Assembly (NCBI RefSeq): GCF_905475465.1
Contig: NC_062236.1
Span: 1,436,001 to 1,500,000 of the forward strand
Direction of reading: 5' to 3'
Length of the DNA stretch: 64,000 nt
Source: Pieris napi
Lineage: Eukaryota; Arthropoda; Insecta; Lepidoptera; Pieridae
Below the pieces are notes generated by a model. That model was not told the DNA's origin. It did no database searches and saw nothing but the letters and a program-made list of their open reading frames with translations. Positions 24,505-36,148 of the stretch are shown piece after piece. The position numbers were made by a program, and so were the translations under genes. How positions within the stretch are numbered: position 1 is the stretch's first letter; the number at the start of each line of letters is the position of its first letter.

Positions 24505-25090
24505 GTGAGATCCACTCTTTTATCTTAGCATCGTATGTTTCAATACAATCGGACGTTTAATAAAGTCCATTCAGTAAATATAAACTCTAACTAAATTATA
24601 TTATATAGAAAATAATAATGTGTTTATTATGTGAGTGTAATGTTTTAGTGGAAGTATAAACCAATTTTAATATTTTTATTTATCATTCGATGACTAACGA
24701 AATAGTAAATGTGCTGCTGCCTGCTTTGCTAGAAGTTATTGAATCCCAAACCCGACATCAACATCACCCCCTTATTCATAGAAAATAAATCAAACTAATA
24801 AACTGTTTTAACTAAAGTCCTTACCCGTTATCACAGCATTAACAATTTCACAGAATAAAACAAAACATAACTTTAATTAAAAAGTGCATTTTACAAATTT
24901 ATTTATGACATTAAAGATATATGTATTTTAGACTTGATTGATTTCAGTTCGTGGCTGTAGCACCTCTCCCTCGATCGTTAAACTGTTAACAAACGCCAGT
25001 TAAAGAATGCATAATACTCTACAACCTTGTTACAACCACTTTACAAGAAGCAAAATATATTATTCGTAGCCACTTTCTACGAATAAACAC

Positions 25091-25112
25091 GCTCGTAGCT
25101 CGAGCTACGAGC
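25091..25112. repeat. 22-bp perfect palindrome
   Basis: The central 20 bases are CTCGTAGCTCGAGCTACGAG, and one further G/C pair extends it to 22 bp without any spacer. GAGCTACG is repeated right after it. Confidence 0.75.
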
Positions 25113-26744
25113 TACGTGGTCTACGGTAAATGAGATTGAGCTCCTCGTATTACATTTCAAATATACAATTAATGCTGAATGTATTTACTTAAATGTTACA
25201 ATAGTGCCCAGTTCTACGCTACACACGTTACATTTTCGTTTTACCTAATTTGTGTTCATATATTTAAAAATAAGTTAAAACATTGGAATTTGAGTGATTG
25301 TTTTTTATGTTTAAAAAGGTAGAATAGAACTATAATTATTTATATCATTAATAATATGATTACATAGATCCCATTAAAGCCGTAGTTTATGGTAAGTAGG
25401 ATTAATTATTATTACAGAAATAACTTGTGTCCCTAAAATATAATCTTAAAACATAAATTCACATATAGTCAGCAAGCCAGCTAGTTATAAACAAACGACA
25501 GTCAGAAGTATTATGTTGCTAGTTTTGAACTTCGGTCTCCGATTCTCATTAGCGAAGTGCAATGAAAGTTGACAGGAGTAGTTAAAAAACATGTTGCCTG
25601 TATAGTTAACATTTCTCGTAAAAAGGTTCCACATTTGAAAAAGGCACAGATTTTATTTGCAACAACAAAACCATGACTTCACGTTGGCGTTCACACAAAT
25701 CAATAGTCAATATTACAATATTATTAATTTGAACTAATTTCGAAAGTGCCATAAATTATGAAAATGATATCGTATCGTTCCCATTTTGTGAGTAACAAAA
25801 ATATTACTATTAAGTAATTTCTAAATGTTCAATACAATTTCAATGAATTAACGTTTTTGTAGTAACAAGGTGGTATAAAATTTCTTTAAATCAATTAATA
25901 TTATATAATTTGAACTCCAATAAATGTTGACCTAGTCCTAATACTGTTCAGGGAAGTAATGTCGCTTAGAAAAACACTTTTTAACGGATTTGAAGTTATG
26001 TTTTATTATAAATTTACAATTATTTTACATGATTTTAAATTTAACCGACGCTTCGCGTGCTTTACAGCGTGCGTGTATCACATTTATAATCTGCTCTAAA
26101 GATTAACGTAATTGCAATGTATTCATACGATGTAAACCTTAATAAACGCCGACAGCGAGGTAATAAATATTAATTTATAAATTTAACGCGTGACGTTACA
26201 CGATTATTAATGAAACATGTTTAAACTAATTTTCCACCCGTGACTAATTACGTGGAAACTAGGCTATTAGATGTACGTTTTGTTCGGTCGTTGCTGACAA
26301 ATTACAGTTTTTAATTATACATTTACTCTCATACGCACAATGGTATATTTCAGAATAATCGCCCTAAAAATTGTGTTTTTTCTCTAATTTTTTTATACTT
26401 GTTAGGTTGTGTTTTTTGTACATGAGAATTAAACAAAATCAAGTTGTTAGTTATAATATAATAGCATATAACAATAGTAAGTAAAACTATATTAAATAAC
26501 TTACGTAAATATATTTCGTTGTTTTTGTTTTATTCGACATTACCAGTCATGTGGCTTCATACATCAATCACTATTTCATGGAAAGCTTAATATTCTTTAC
26601 CGGAATACCGGAAGTCGAAGCCAGACCGGGTTTTTTAACATGTAACAACAAAGTAACGGAGACAGTAAAGAATCATATGTGTCATATATTTAAAAAAATA
26701 GCCTATGTTTGAGTGCTTGTTCGATTACATTACGTCATTATGTT

Positions 26745-26860
26745 TAACATTAGTACTCGACCTTCGACGGAGTGCCTCCTCCAAACTCTTCCTCTTTTCA
26801 TTCTCGCCACAATTTTCCATTCATTCCCTGTTATCCCTTTTATTCCATATATTGAATAGT
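26745..26860 (-). mobile_element. LINE fragment (minus), same family as 20466-20800
   Basis: ACTCGACCTTCGACGGAGTG and the following 90 bases match the piece near 20545 with substitutions and small deletions. Confidence 0.55.
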
Positions 26861-27199
26861 CTGAAAAATATATGATAAATAATCTGCTAAGACTTATAAT
26901 CAGTAGCTATGTCGCGTAGCAGTGGCTACGTCGTAGCAATTTCGTAGACTCTCAAATGTCTTATAGGATATACGTGATCTCGGGGGAGACAATTTACGTC
27001 TTGATAACATCGCTCTATTTTAGGGCATTTATATGTAAATCCTATTATATATTACCCCTTAACCTGTACCTATAAATGGAAATTAAACAAATCTAAAACT
27101 AGTTTATTAGATTTAGTCTTATTTAATTAACTTACAATACTGTAGAGGCATAATGTATTAAAAGATGAAATTGTATTTTTATATGTATTTATAATAAAA

Positions 27200-27487
27200 T
27201 AAATCAGTGGCGCTACAACCTCTTTCGGTCTTGGCCTCAGATAACTGAATCATTTTCATAATCATTTTTAAATCTAATAGGCAAGTAGGTGATCAGCCTC
27301 CAGTGCCTGACACACGCCGTCGACTTTTTGGGTCTAAGACGTGTCGGTTTCCTCACGATGTTTTCCTTCTCGAGCGAATATTAAATGCGCACATAGAAAG
27401 AAAAGCCATTGGTGCACAGCCGGGGATCGAACCTACGACCTCAGGGATGAGAGTCGCACGCCGACGCCACTAGGCCAACACTGCTCA
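27200..27487 (-). mobile_element. SINE, main family (minus)
   Basis: Full-length reverse-complement copy ending CACTAGGCCAACACTGCT, with the B-box complement GGGGATCGAACCTACGAC. Confidence 0.85.
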
Positions 27488-28204
27488 TTTATATATCCAC
27501 ATTATTTTGCACGCAATTTATTGGCTTAGTTATTTGCTTTGTTATTTTAAGATCATAAATTTAGAGGAAACATACTAAGCATACTATCAGTTGCATTTAA
27601 CCAAAGTAACAAAACATTCTGTAGCATTTATGAATAAGGGGTTACAAACAACTGTTCTCAAACAAACAACGATTTAAATATTTCCATTGAGAGCTAAATT
27701 ATCCAAAAAAGTATAAACATTTCATTCCAGATCGCGGATGAAACCGCAGTTTCACGAAATGTTACATTGGTGAATTTTCGTAAACCATCGAATTTGGAGA
27801 AAACATTTTGTAGTTATTTTATTATAAATGAGTTTGTATTTTTATACTTTAAATGTAAAATTTTGCGAAAAATGCTTACATTAATATTTCGACGCTATTG
27901 TAAAGAGAAGTTAAGTTAGTGATTTAGTAATGTAGTTATTTCAAGTACTATGGAGACTTTATTCCGATTAAATAAGACAAAACTTACACATGAGCGCTTT
28001 AGTATTTTTTTATAGAACAAACTTAAAGCGCACTCATCCCCCAGTGTCAGATAGATATTAGATATAAGGAAATAATTCACACAATATACTTATCTGTTAA
28101 CTTAATAGTGCAGAATGAACGTGAACGAATCTCTTGAACATGAAAATCCCTAAAAAAGTCAAAAACTGTTTTAACTTATGATAACGCACACTACAGAATC
28201 ACTT

Positions 28205-28340
28205 CGCCTTTAAAAACTTCCTCTTGAAAGCACTAAACGGTAGTGATCTGTAACTTCTGGGGAGGTGATTAAATAGTATGACGGCAACAGCATAGCTATT
28301 CTCTGAATACAGCATTGTGCTACATGCTACACACAGCCAT
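28205..28340 (+). mobile_element. LINE fragment resembling 15140-15250
   Basis: AACTTCTGGGGAGGTGATTA and its surroundings match the start of the 15140 copy. No tail is present. Confidence 0.45.
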
Positions 28341-28756
28341 GTTGGATTCCTTGGCATAGTCCACTCTCATTCACTTAGTATAAATTCACGTTTTTATTTA
28401 AGAATTTTGTGCTTGCGTAAATCAAAGAATTTATACCGTAGTTAAAGATATATATACAAAAGATAGTAACATCAAGTAGAGCACAATTTTATTTAAAACG
28501 AAAAGATTTGATAAAGCATATTAACGTATACAATAAATTTGTTATATCACGATCGTAGAGATCTATCGATCCTCCTATTCATAGACGGCACAAGAACACT
28601 CCACGAGAATTCGAAAGGCGGCAACAAAAGATCTTTTCATACATTTACGAGTGGGCATTATACTCATCTTGTATCTACGCTGTCCTAAATAACGCGATTA
28701 ATCTTTCCCAATAAGAGATACTTAACAATGTTATTAGAAAAATGTCGTATATATCT

Positions 28757-29047
28757 AATATATAAAATTCTCGTGTCGCGGTGTTTGTAGTTAAACTCCT
28801 CCGAAACGGCTTGACCGATTCTCATGAAATTTTGTTTGCATATTGAGTATGTCTGAGAATCGAAATTATCATTTATCATTTAAATCTATTTTTCATCCCC
28901 TAAATGTTAAGGGTAGTTTTTTTTTAATTTTTACATACAGCATTATAAATACATACAACCCCTAATTTTCACCCCTCTACGATCAGCCCCTATTTTTTAT
29001 TATAAATTATATACATGGCAAAACGACGTTTGCCAGGTCAGCAAGTA
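28757..29047 (+). mobile_element. Helitron-like non-autonomous element
   Basis: It begins TATAAAATTCTCGTGTCGCG, contains CTCCGAAACGGCTTGACCGA, and ends CAAAACGACGTTTGCCAGG with a short final sequence like the CTAG end of Helitrons. Five other copies in the window share both ends, with no inverted repeats or target duplication. Confidence 0.65.
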
Positions 29048-31211
29048 TCCATATAAAAAAAACGTTTTAATGTCTTGAAATTGTTCCTTAATAACTCCTA
29101 TAATTCACTTGTTTATTCCCGATATTTAATCTGGTGCTAAATTAAGCGTGTAGATGACAGAACAATTATATTGGGCGTCTTTCCTTAGCCGATAAATGAA
29201 TTAATAAAATTAGGTTAAGTGCCGAGTCATATTGATTTAAACTAAATCTATTACATTCTTAGCCTGTAATAGACATATAGAGAGCTATACCAAAACATAC
29301 CGATATAGAAAACATTACTAAGCTATAGTACTATAGTAGAATCAGATAGTAGTTGTCCTAATATATGACTGTATTGTTTATAACTAGCTGATCCGACAGA
29401 CGTTGTCCTGTACTCACGTCTTACATACAAAAAAATCTAATATTGTAATATATTCTCTACTCTACTTGAACTCACAAAAAATTCATCAAAATCTGTCCAG
29501 CAATTTAGAAGTTTAATTACAAACACATGCACAGAAGATTTATATACCAGCTGTTTATTTGCTGCATACTTAAATAAACTAGATACCGACTGCAGCGCCA
29601 TCTGCCGGGTTTATTTGTGAATCTAAACCATACAGGGCGCCACCCAAACTTATACAAAAAATTCATTCAAATTGGTCCAGCCATTTAAAAGAAGTTCAGT
29701 AACATACACAATTACACACGTATAGTAGAATTATTTATATAAATAAACGTCAATATCAAATATAATTAGTTTAGTAGTAGCACGTTTAACTCTAAGTATT
29801 GTATTAAAGTTGTTAGAGTATAAACAGCAAAGTGCCCTGGGTGATCATATAAAGCTGCCGTTACGGTGCCTGACCCCGCTTTACTCGAGTCGTCTCTGGA
29901 GTCCATCCCTACGGGCTATTAAATTTATAGAATAAAAATAAAACCCTGTTTGCGTTAGTGTGAATTAACAATAATAATTCTCCCCTGAATCCTTACTCAC
30001 AGCGCAGAGATATCTTTTCCAAATTTTGCAATAACGTATCATTTAATTCTGTAGTTTTTTTTTGCTTGTGTTGCTTTAAGCTTGTGTTATGGGTACTAGG
30101 CAACGGATATACATACATATTATACATAGATAGATCTAACACATATAAATACATATAAATTTAAACACCCAAGATCTAAGCGCAACACCAAATGCTCACT
30201 AGACCAATGAGCCGTCAAGATATTTTTTGTAGTTCTAAGTTTGTAAGAATTATGTTAGTAATAGGTATTAAGTATAAAGCATTGTTTGCCTGTTAAGGTG
30301 TACCAATTTTTTAGTTGTGTGTTTAGATGTAAGCTTTTATGGTAATACCAGTTGGAAAACCTTGTATAAATAAATAGTAAATATGTATATATTAAACTGG
30401 TTATATGAAATAATATATTAGCTATAACCGTTAAAATAAACTAGTAGTGCTAGATACAATTTTAATATGATATAACCAATAATTCAGATGATGTAAAATT
30501 GTAAAACAATTTTTCACCCTGCTGTCGAAGTTAAACCAAATAAGGAATGAAATCTTTTGCCGTTAAAGTTGGTATAAATATAACAAATTGTAAACGCTCC
30601 TTCGAATTCAATTTAAAAAAATGTTATTGCAACATATTGAAAAACAAACGGGTAGCTTATAACGATAACAAATTTTCTTCATGGCATGGCGACAAAACTC
30701 AACAAGAGAAATTATTTTTTGTTCGCCTCAAATGCGCCAGGAAAACTTTTCCCAATTTCTCGCGCTAAATTAGGAGACACTTTTGTGGGGCTTATATTTT
30801 CCTCTTGCAAGAAAAAACTTGTTAAAAGAAATTGTAATATATATTGAAATTTGTCTTAAATTTTGAATTGAACTTATTGGATAAGCTGGAACTCTCTTGT
30901 TTAGTCTATTATTATAATAATATTTTGTACTAAATTCAAAATGAATGTATGGGCACGGCAAAACACTTCAGGATGTTAGACACAGAAAACTGACAATTGA
31001 CTTGAATGAGGTCAATGAACACACAACATCAACGACACAGAATACACACAGAACTCGCGATTTGATATAAATTAACTTTGTTTCATTGTGTATCACAATA
31101 ACGTTAAGTATGAAAATTTTAATATTTAATTAATTATGTAAATTAAATAAAAACCACCTGTTCAAGGCAGTCCAGTTGTTTTCCAGAAATGGAACAGTAA
31201 CTACGTCGAAA

Positions 31212-31725
31212 TGAAAGTGGTTGGTTGGATATTACTCCTATTTATTTCTTCACACATGGTAAATATTTGTTTTTGCATTTTATCCGAGAAATAAAATAAC
31301 TGCTTAATAAACCTTATGTTTAAGACCCATGAATAATAATTGAAAATTAATTAATGAAAAATTTTACATTGTCACTAGGTATACCAGTCGAGTACTAGTG
31401 ACATCGTACTATTTTCCATTTCATGGACCTAAGACATAAGCTGCTGATCTCTTATCTTGCTCGACTCGGGCCCATATGAAAGTGTCTGAGAATGATCCAT
31501 GTCTATTTTCATAAAATAATATAGATTTTGTTATAGGTCACGTGTTTTCCAGCAATCATAGGCCTCGGCATGGTCGTTGATAAAATGAAATCAGGAATAA
31601 GCCGGCTTTTAAACGATGTTACAAATGATTTAGAAATTGTGTATCTATCAACTGTACGTGCTTTTAATATTCTACTACACCCGAAAGGAAAAAGTGCCGA
31701 GTTTAAGGAAGAAAAAAACGAATAA
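31212..31725 (+). CDS. Possible nested two-exon gene for a small secreted protein
   Basis: Exon 1 (31212-31259) encodes 16 residues that look like a signal peptide, MKVVGWILLLFISSHM, and ends at a GTAAAT donor. Exon 2 (31537-31725) begins right after TTATAG in the matching phase, stays open for 62 codons and ends in TAA, giving 78 residues. An in-frame TAG lies inside the acceptor, so the open frame starts exactly where splicing would place it. The mature part begins VTCFPAIIGLGMVVDKM, has amphipathic-looking segments and a charged, lysine- and glutamate-rich C-terminus. Intron length would be 277 bp. AATAAA follows near 32128. I do not recognise a family. A chance join of an ATG-led hydrophobic stretch with an open frame remains possible, as does a larger gene with more exons. 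Confidence 0.4.
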
Positions 31726-32185
31726 ACATCGTAATTTTCGATTGATCTTTTCAATGAATACTGGCTATAACTGAATGGATCGATATGATGAATATGCATA
31801 GATCAAATGCATATTTTATCCTAAATAGAACTGCCAGTTTTAGTAGTTAATATTATTTAATTTAGTTCGATTTCTATGTATTTATCAGCAATGGTTTTGT
31901 TAGATATTTTTAGTTAGTTAGTTTTTAGATAGTGGTCGCAATACAATTTTTATATTCTTTATTTTTCTTTGTCTAGATTAAAAACATGGGTTTTTAACAA
32001 TATAAACTGTATTCTAAATTATTATATACCTTGCATATTTAAAATAAGAAGTTTATATTTTATTGTATACATTTTTATAATTACCTATTTCAAATATTAT
32101 TACTTCTTCGTGTATGTAGGAAATCTAATAAATGCATTATAACTCGATATATTAGATAATATATATAGATATTATTTTATGATAC

Positions 32186-32490
32186 TACTAGCAGACCCGG
32201 CAAACGTTGTTTTGCCATGTATATTATTTCAAGGAAACATTTTTAGTTGAATAAAAATAACTATCTGCTCTAATATATAATCATAAAAAAAATAAAAACA
32301 ATTTTTTTTTCTAAAAATTAAAACAATTTTTTTTGGAGTGCACACCCCTTATCACTTAAGGGTTTGAAATATAGATAGTAACCGATTCTCAGACTTACTG
32401 AATATGCACAACACATTTCATAAGTATTGGTCTAGCCGTTTCGGAGGAGTATGGGCACGAACATTGTGACACGAGAATTTTATATATTAG
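32186..32490 (-). mobile_element. Helitron-like element (minus)
   Basis: Reverse complement: it starts at CTAGCAGACCCGGCAAACG (the CTAG terminus) and ends at GACACGAGAATTTTATATAT. Confidence 0.65.
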
Positions 32491-33632
32491 ATAAAAATAT
32501 TTTAAGAAATACCTTGTTATTTCAGCCCCTACCTGACATTTGATTAATGTTTTCAGACAAATATCGACCTGTCCCTTTGAGATATCCTTTCCCCATTACT
32601 TGGCACATTTCTTTACAATCTCTGAAAGCTCTGGCTATAATTTATCTCTATTTTGATTTATTTAATACTCCATTTAGAATTAGTCATTATAGAATTATGC
32701 CCACGATGTTTTCGTAGACATGTATAAACGAAGTTTCGTAAGCGTGTATTGCCAGTCTATTAAATAAAATAAATACCTAATTAATCATAGAACATTATTA
32801 CTAATTCACAAGGTAATCGCGTAGATTACATCTGTTCAAATAATGAATGCATACAAACGAAAATTTATTGTATTTATTTATTACTTGACTTGCAATTTTT
32901 TGTATACAATATTCGTTGTTTAACATAGACAAAATCTTTGAATATTCTAATTTACGCTAACACACAGACTTCATACGTTAACCTTGTCCCAAGATAAATT
33001 CCCTTATTATGCCATAAGAGCCTTTAATCTAATCTCAAGATTTATCTCTCCCTTTCTCATATGACTTCATATTTCGTGATATCCTTATCAGGCGTCGGTT
33101 ACACCGAGCTTAATGTCTTATTATAAGAAAATATGACATAATCTTTTCTATTATTTTTGTTTCTGACCACGGCAGCGGAAAAGGAAATCTAAATATTGGG
33201 ATAAAAACAATAAATTTGCATTTACTAATGTGGTTTTGTTTAAATGTGTGTTAACCCAAAACACGCTACCCTCCGGAATATAAAATTATTTAATAGAAAA
33301 AGAATAAATATTAGCCTATCTTTTACATTATTTAATTTTATTGCAAACAAGGTTTTGCCTTACCAAACTACTCCACTGGCATAGTTTTAGAAATGTTAAC
33401 TAGAATCTAGAGACCGATATAAAAATTTATCTAAAGCGGTTTATGAGAAGTTGTAAGAATTACATTCCATACATTTAGGAAACTTATTGTACATGAATGT
33501 GGGAATAACCAATATACTAATTATGAATAAATTTGTACTTAACGCCTAAAATTATCAAGATAAATCAATTTTTGTTTCCTTACAAAAATTGCTATATCTC
33601 AAGGGCCATATAAACAGATCTTACCATTACAG

Positions 33633-33813
33633 TGCCGACGGCAACTTCGAGGTAACGCTGGCAACGAAGGCGACCATCTACCACATGGGGCTAGTGGAAT
33701 GGAAGCCACCAGCCATTTACAAGTCTTCCTGCGAAATCGACGTCGAATATTTTCCGTTCGACGAGCAAACGTGCGTCCTAAAGTTCGGTAGCTGGACGTA
33801 CGACGGATTCAAG
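33633..33813 (+). CDS. nAChRalpha4: nAChR alpha4-like, alternative exon 3a (Cys-loop, loops E and B)
   Basis: The exon is 181 nt: one base completing Asn (AA+T), then 60 codons ending DGFK in phase 0 before GTAATT. It encodes ADGNFEVTLATKATIYHMG, then GLVEWKPPAIYKSS, the Cys-loop CEIDVEYFPFDEQTC (13 residues between the cysteines) and loop B GSWTYDG. This is the canonical version shared by insect alpha1-4 subunits. The Cys-loop contacts the membrane domain to couple binding to gating, and the upstream strand contributes loop E on the complementary face. It is one of two near-equivalent exons; only one can be used at a time in a normal mRNA. Confidence 0.92.
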
Positions 33814-33860
33814 GTAATTGCGAGAAGCAACCGCGCGCTCATGGCTCTGTTTGTCCGCAG
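33814..33860 (+). other. 47-nt spacer between the two alternative exons
   Basis: It starts with GTAATT and ends with a pyrimidine-rich CTCTGTTTGTCCGCAG acceptor. Forty-seven nt is shorter than functional insect introns usually are, leaving too little room for both the donor complex and a branch point. Splicing 3a directly to 3b is therefore sterically unlikely, which would enforce mutual exclusion. Its reading frame is open: retention would insert 16 codons in frame. Confidence 0.75.
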
Positions 33861-34041
33861 CGCCGATGGCAACTACGAGGTGACCCTGATGACGAAGGCT
33901 ATCGTCTACTACACCGGCATGGTCGTGTGGCAGCCGCCAGCCGTCTATAAATCCTCCTGCTCGATCGACGTCGAGTTCTTTCCTTACGACGTGCAAACCT
34001 GTGTGCTTAAGTTAGGCAGCTGGACGTATGACGGCTTCAAG
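33861..34041 (+). CDS. nAChRalpha4: nAChR alpha4-like, alternative exon 3b (variant Cys-loop exon)
   Basis: The exon is 181 nt with the same phases as 3a: one base completing Asn (AA+C), then 60 codons ending DGFK before GTGACG. It encodes ADGNYEVTLMTKAIVYYTG, then GMVVWQPPAVYKSS, Cys-loop CSIDVEFFPYDVQTC and GSWTYDG. It is identical to 3a at 45 of 60 residues; changes cluster in loop E and within the Cys-loop (Glu to Ser, Glu to Val). All structural residues are kept and there is no stop, so it looks functional. In Drosophila Dalpha4 the corresponding alternative exon was reported to affect subunit assembly. Third codon positions are strikingly GC-rich. Confidence 0.9.
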
Positions 34042-34163
34042 GTGACGCCCCGCTGTACGCCGCTTCCCGCGTGGGCCATAGCCGTAGGGCCCCGCAGGCC
34101 GATGTCAGTAGCTAACCGCTCGAACGTAATCGTCGTATTGTCCTTGTTATTGGCGACGGCGCT

Positions 34164-34197
34164 CGGGCGACCAGCGTGCTCACACGCTCCTCGCCCG
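34164..34197 (+). promoter_or_regulatory. GC-rich hairpin downstream of the alternative exon pair
   Basis: CGGGCGACCAGCGTG (34164-34178) faces CACGCTCCTCGCCCG (34183-34197) across a 4-nt loop. The stem has 13 pairs with one internal 2x2 C/C mismatch. It lies 122 bp after the 3b donor. In RNA it could influence donor choice between 3a and 3b; this is inference from position and stability. Confidence 0.4.
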
Positions 34198-34269
34198 GCC
34201 CAGCTCTGTGTTCAATTGAGTTGATTGTTTAAGTTTGTGGAGTAGCGGTTGACTCTGCGAGTCCTCGAA

Positions 34270-34299
34270 CGGTCGGGCGACCCTCGCCCCACCCGACCG
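34270..34299 (+). promoter_or_regulatory. Second GC-rich hairpin in intron 3
   Basis: CGGTCGGG (34270-34277) pairs with CCCGACCG (34292-34299), an 8-bp GC stem; further pairing inside the loop (CGA with TCG) is possible. It shares the sequence TCGGGCGACC with the hairpin 100 bp upstream, so the two could be repeats of one element or could pair with each other. Confidence 0.35.
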
Positions 34300-35458
34300 G
34301 CGTCCCTCGCTCGACACGGAAAGGTATAAAATTTGATGCCAGGTGATATGGGATGCAACTTCACTATTCAACCCTCCCCGACATTCCCGAATGGAGCGAG
34401 CCGTTTCACGCGTGGAGGCTAGCTGTCAGGCTCGTCCGGCGTGGAGCGGCTTTAACCGTGACAGACACCTCTCCCGGCTGGCTCCGCCCGCGACACACAT
34501 AAACACACACAACGCTTGTGCATGCTTACACTACATCACTAACTGCATGGCGGCTTCTCTCCCACGATTGCATTCCCGATCACAGCGGCGCGGCCGTCAC
34601 ACACACCACGCGACACACCGCGGTACGGCGACCCGCCCGCGGGCTCACACTTTACAATCATCAGCATATTTTATACCTTTCCCTTTAGTTACTTTAGTGG
34701 CTGTTTGAGATCGGTGTCGCTCATTGCATGATATTTATAACAACAAAGACGAAACAAAAACAACATAACAAAATATGAAAAGCTTAACAAACCATGGAAC
34801 TTTGAAGTGGTGGCAACAAACTACAATTTCTGAATAAATTTTTATCGCAAACATACAACTAATAGGTATCACCTAAATTAATAGGTACCTTGCTCCTTTA
34901 AAATATTGCCTGTTATAAAAGAATTTCTATTCTAGGATATAAATTCTTTGAAACAATGGTAATTAAAGATTTAAAATTACCGATAATGCTGCCACCACAG
35001 ATTCAAAAAGACGTGCGTTGCATGACATGACTTAGCGCCTAGTCTAGATTGGAGTCGTTTCAAAATTTTCATACACAAAGATTAGGCGTAGAGTCGCAAT
35101 AAAGTCGCTTTCGACGACTCGTTTGCGGCTAACACTAGCGTGGCGGAGCCGGTGCTTCCGAGGTCCTAAATGACGTTCTTTTGCTGAATTAAAATCAGAA
35201 TATCGCCGACTCCATCGTCTTTTAAATAGGTGTTGTGTCACGTGCGTTTGGCATGTTGTTGTCATCTTTGCCGTTGTACGAGATGTGTGTGGATAAATTA
35301 TAGGTACATGATACTTTGCACACTTTGTGGTAAGTAATAACGTAAGATAAAATAAGATCAAAGTTTGTAAACAATGTCTACGTAGTGTCTGCGTACACAT
35401 TGTGTGACAGGTGCATGTATCGAATAAAATTGTAACTAAAAACAATAAATAAAATGAA

Positions 35459-35521
35459 ATTTGCGTCAAAACAAAATGAGAGAAACGTTGCTGCATAAAT
35501 TGAATTTTGTTTGACGCAAAT
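35459..35521. repeat. Inverted repeat, imperfect by one base
   Basis: A 19-base arm at 35459-35477 and an 18-base arm at 35504-35521 (ATTTTGTTTGACGCAAAT) are inverse complements except for one extra A. The loop is 26 nt. No target-site duplication was identified, so it may be the relic of a MITE or a simple hairpin. Confidence 0.5.
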
Positions 35522-36040
35522 GTAGTGTCTTTGCTTCTAAACTAAACAATTTAAAATGTCGACTAAAATAAAATTAAAAATTATTAGTTTTTAAGTATTT
35601 GTGATTTGTGTGATTTGTTTTTTAGGAATATAATGTCTTAATCTTTTCAGTTGAAGAATAAAAGAATGACGAATAAGAATGATGAATGATTGATTGAAAT
35701 TCAGAGCTTTAATGCTCACTCAATTTAAATTAACTCTTGTCTTTTAAGACTTTTAATTCCACTTTAAATTTATAATAAAGAAGAATGAGCATCCTTTAAT
35801 TAATTATTTAAATGAAGTGAAACATCCTATAGGCGCAAGATCGTCTCGAGATATATAAGTAGTCTATGGCCAATCTCAACAAAAAAATTAATAGTGAAGT
35901 TTCTTATTGCCAGTAGTACAAGCATCTGCAGGGCTATTTTCTTTAAGTGACTCGGTATACACCGTAATTTTCAGCTAAAAAAAATTTAAAAATTCAACCT
36001 TATATAACAACCAACTATCAATTGTATATTACTATATAAA

Positions 36041-36148
36041 GGCCGGCAACGCACTCACGAGCCCTCTGGCATTGAGTGTCCATGGGCGGCGGTATCACTT
36101 AACATCAGGTGAGCCTCCTGCCCGTTTGCCCCCTGTTCTATAAAAAAA
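36041..36148 (+). mobile_element. LINE 3' tail only, with poly-A
   Basis: GGCCGGCAACGCACTCACGA to CCCCCTGTTCTATAAAA plus a run of A. It is about 110 bp, the shortest well-preserved copy of the common LINE tail. Confidence 0.75.

Larger units (their letters stand above)
24505..33632 (+). other. Intron 2 of nAChR alpha4-like gene (9,128 bp to the first alternative exon)
   Basis: GT at 24505, AG at 33631-33632. It has fewer repeats than intron 1. Recognised items are a 22-bp palindrome (25091-25112), a LINE fragment (about 26745-26860 minus), a SINE (27200-27487 minus), a LINE fragment (about 28205-28340), Helitron-like copies (28757-29047 plus, 32186-32490 minus) with related debris near 29380-29750, and a possible nested gene (31212-31725). 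Stretches 24510-26740, 29800-31200 and 32500-33630 show nothing else that I can support. Confidence 0.75.

Noticed and set aside
33589..34224. A continuous 211-codon frame containing both alternative exons, as a single-exon gene
   Set aside because: It contains two full homologous exons with proper splice sites inside; the ends read into intron sequence without motifs. It is the sum of exons 3a and 3b and the spacer.
34325..34363. TATAAAA at 34325 with TCACT at 34361 as an internal promoter
   Set aside because: The distance (about 38 bp) is too long for a TATA-initiator pair and no downstream first exon is visible.
34343..34708. 121-codon plus frame in the GC-rich part of intron 3
   Set aside because: Arg-, His- and Pro-rich translation caused by GC-rich sequence; no motif.
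35044..35496. 150-codon minus-strand open frame
   Set aside because: Its start is hydrophobic and low-complexity, the rest has no recognisable motif, there is no splice context and it overlaps an inverted repeat. Not supported as a gene.
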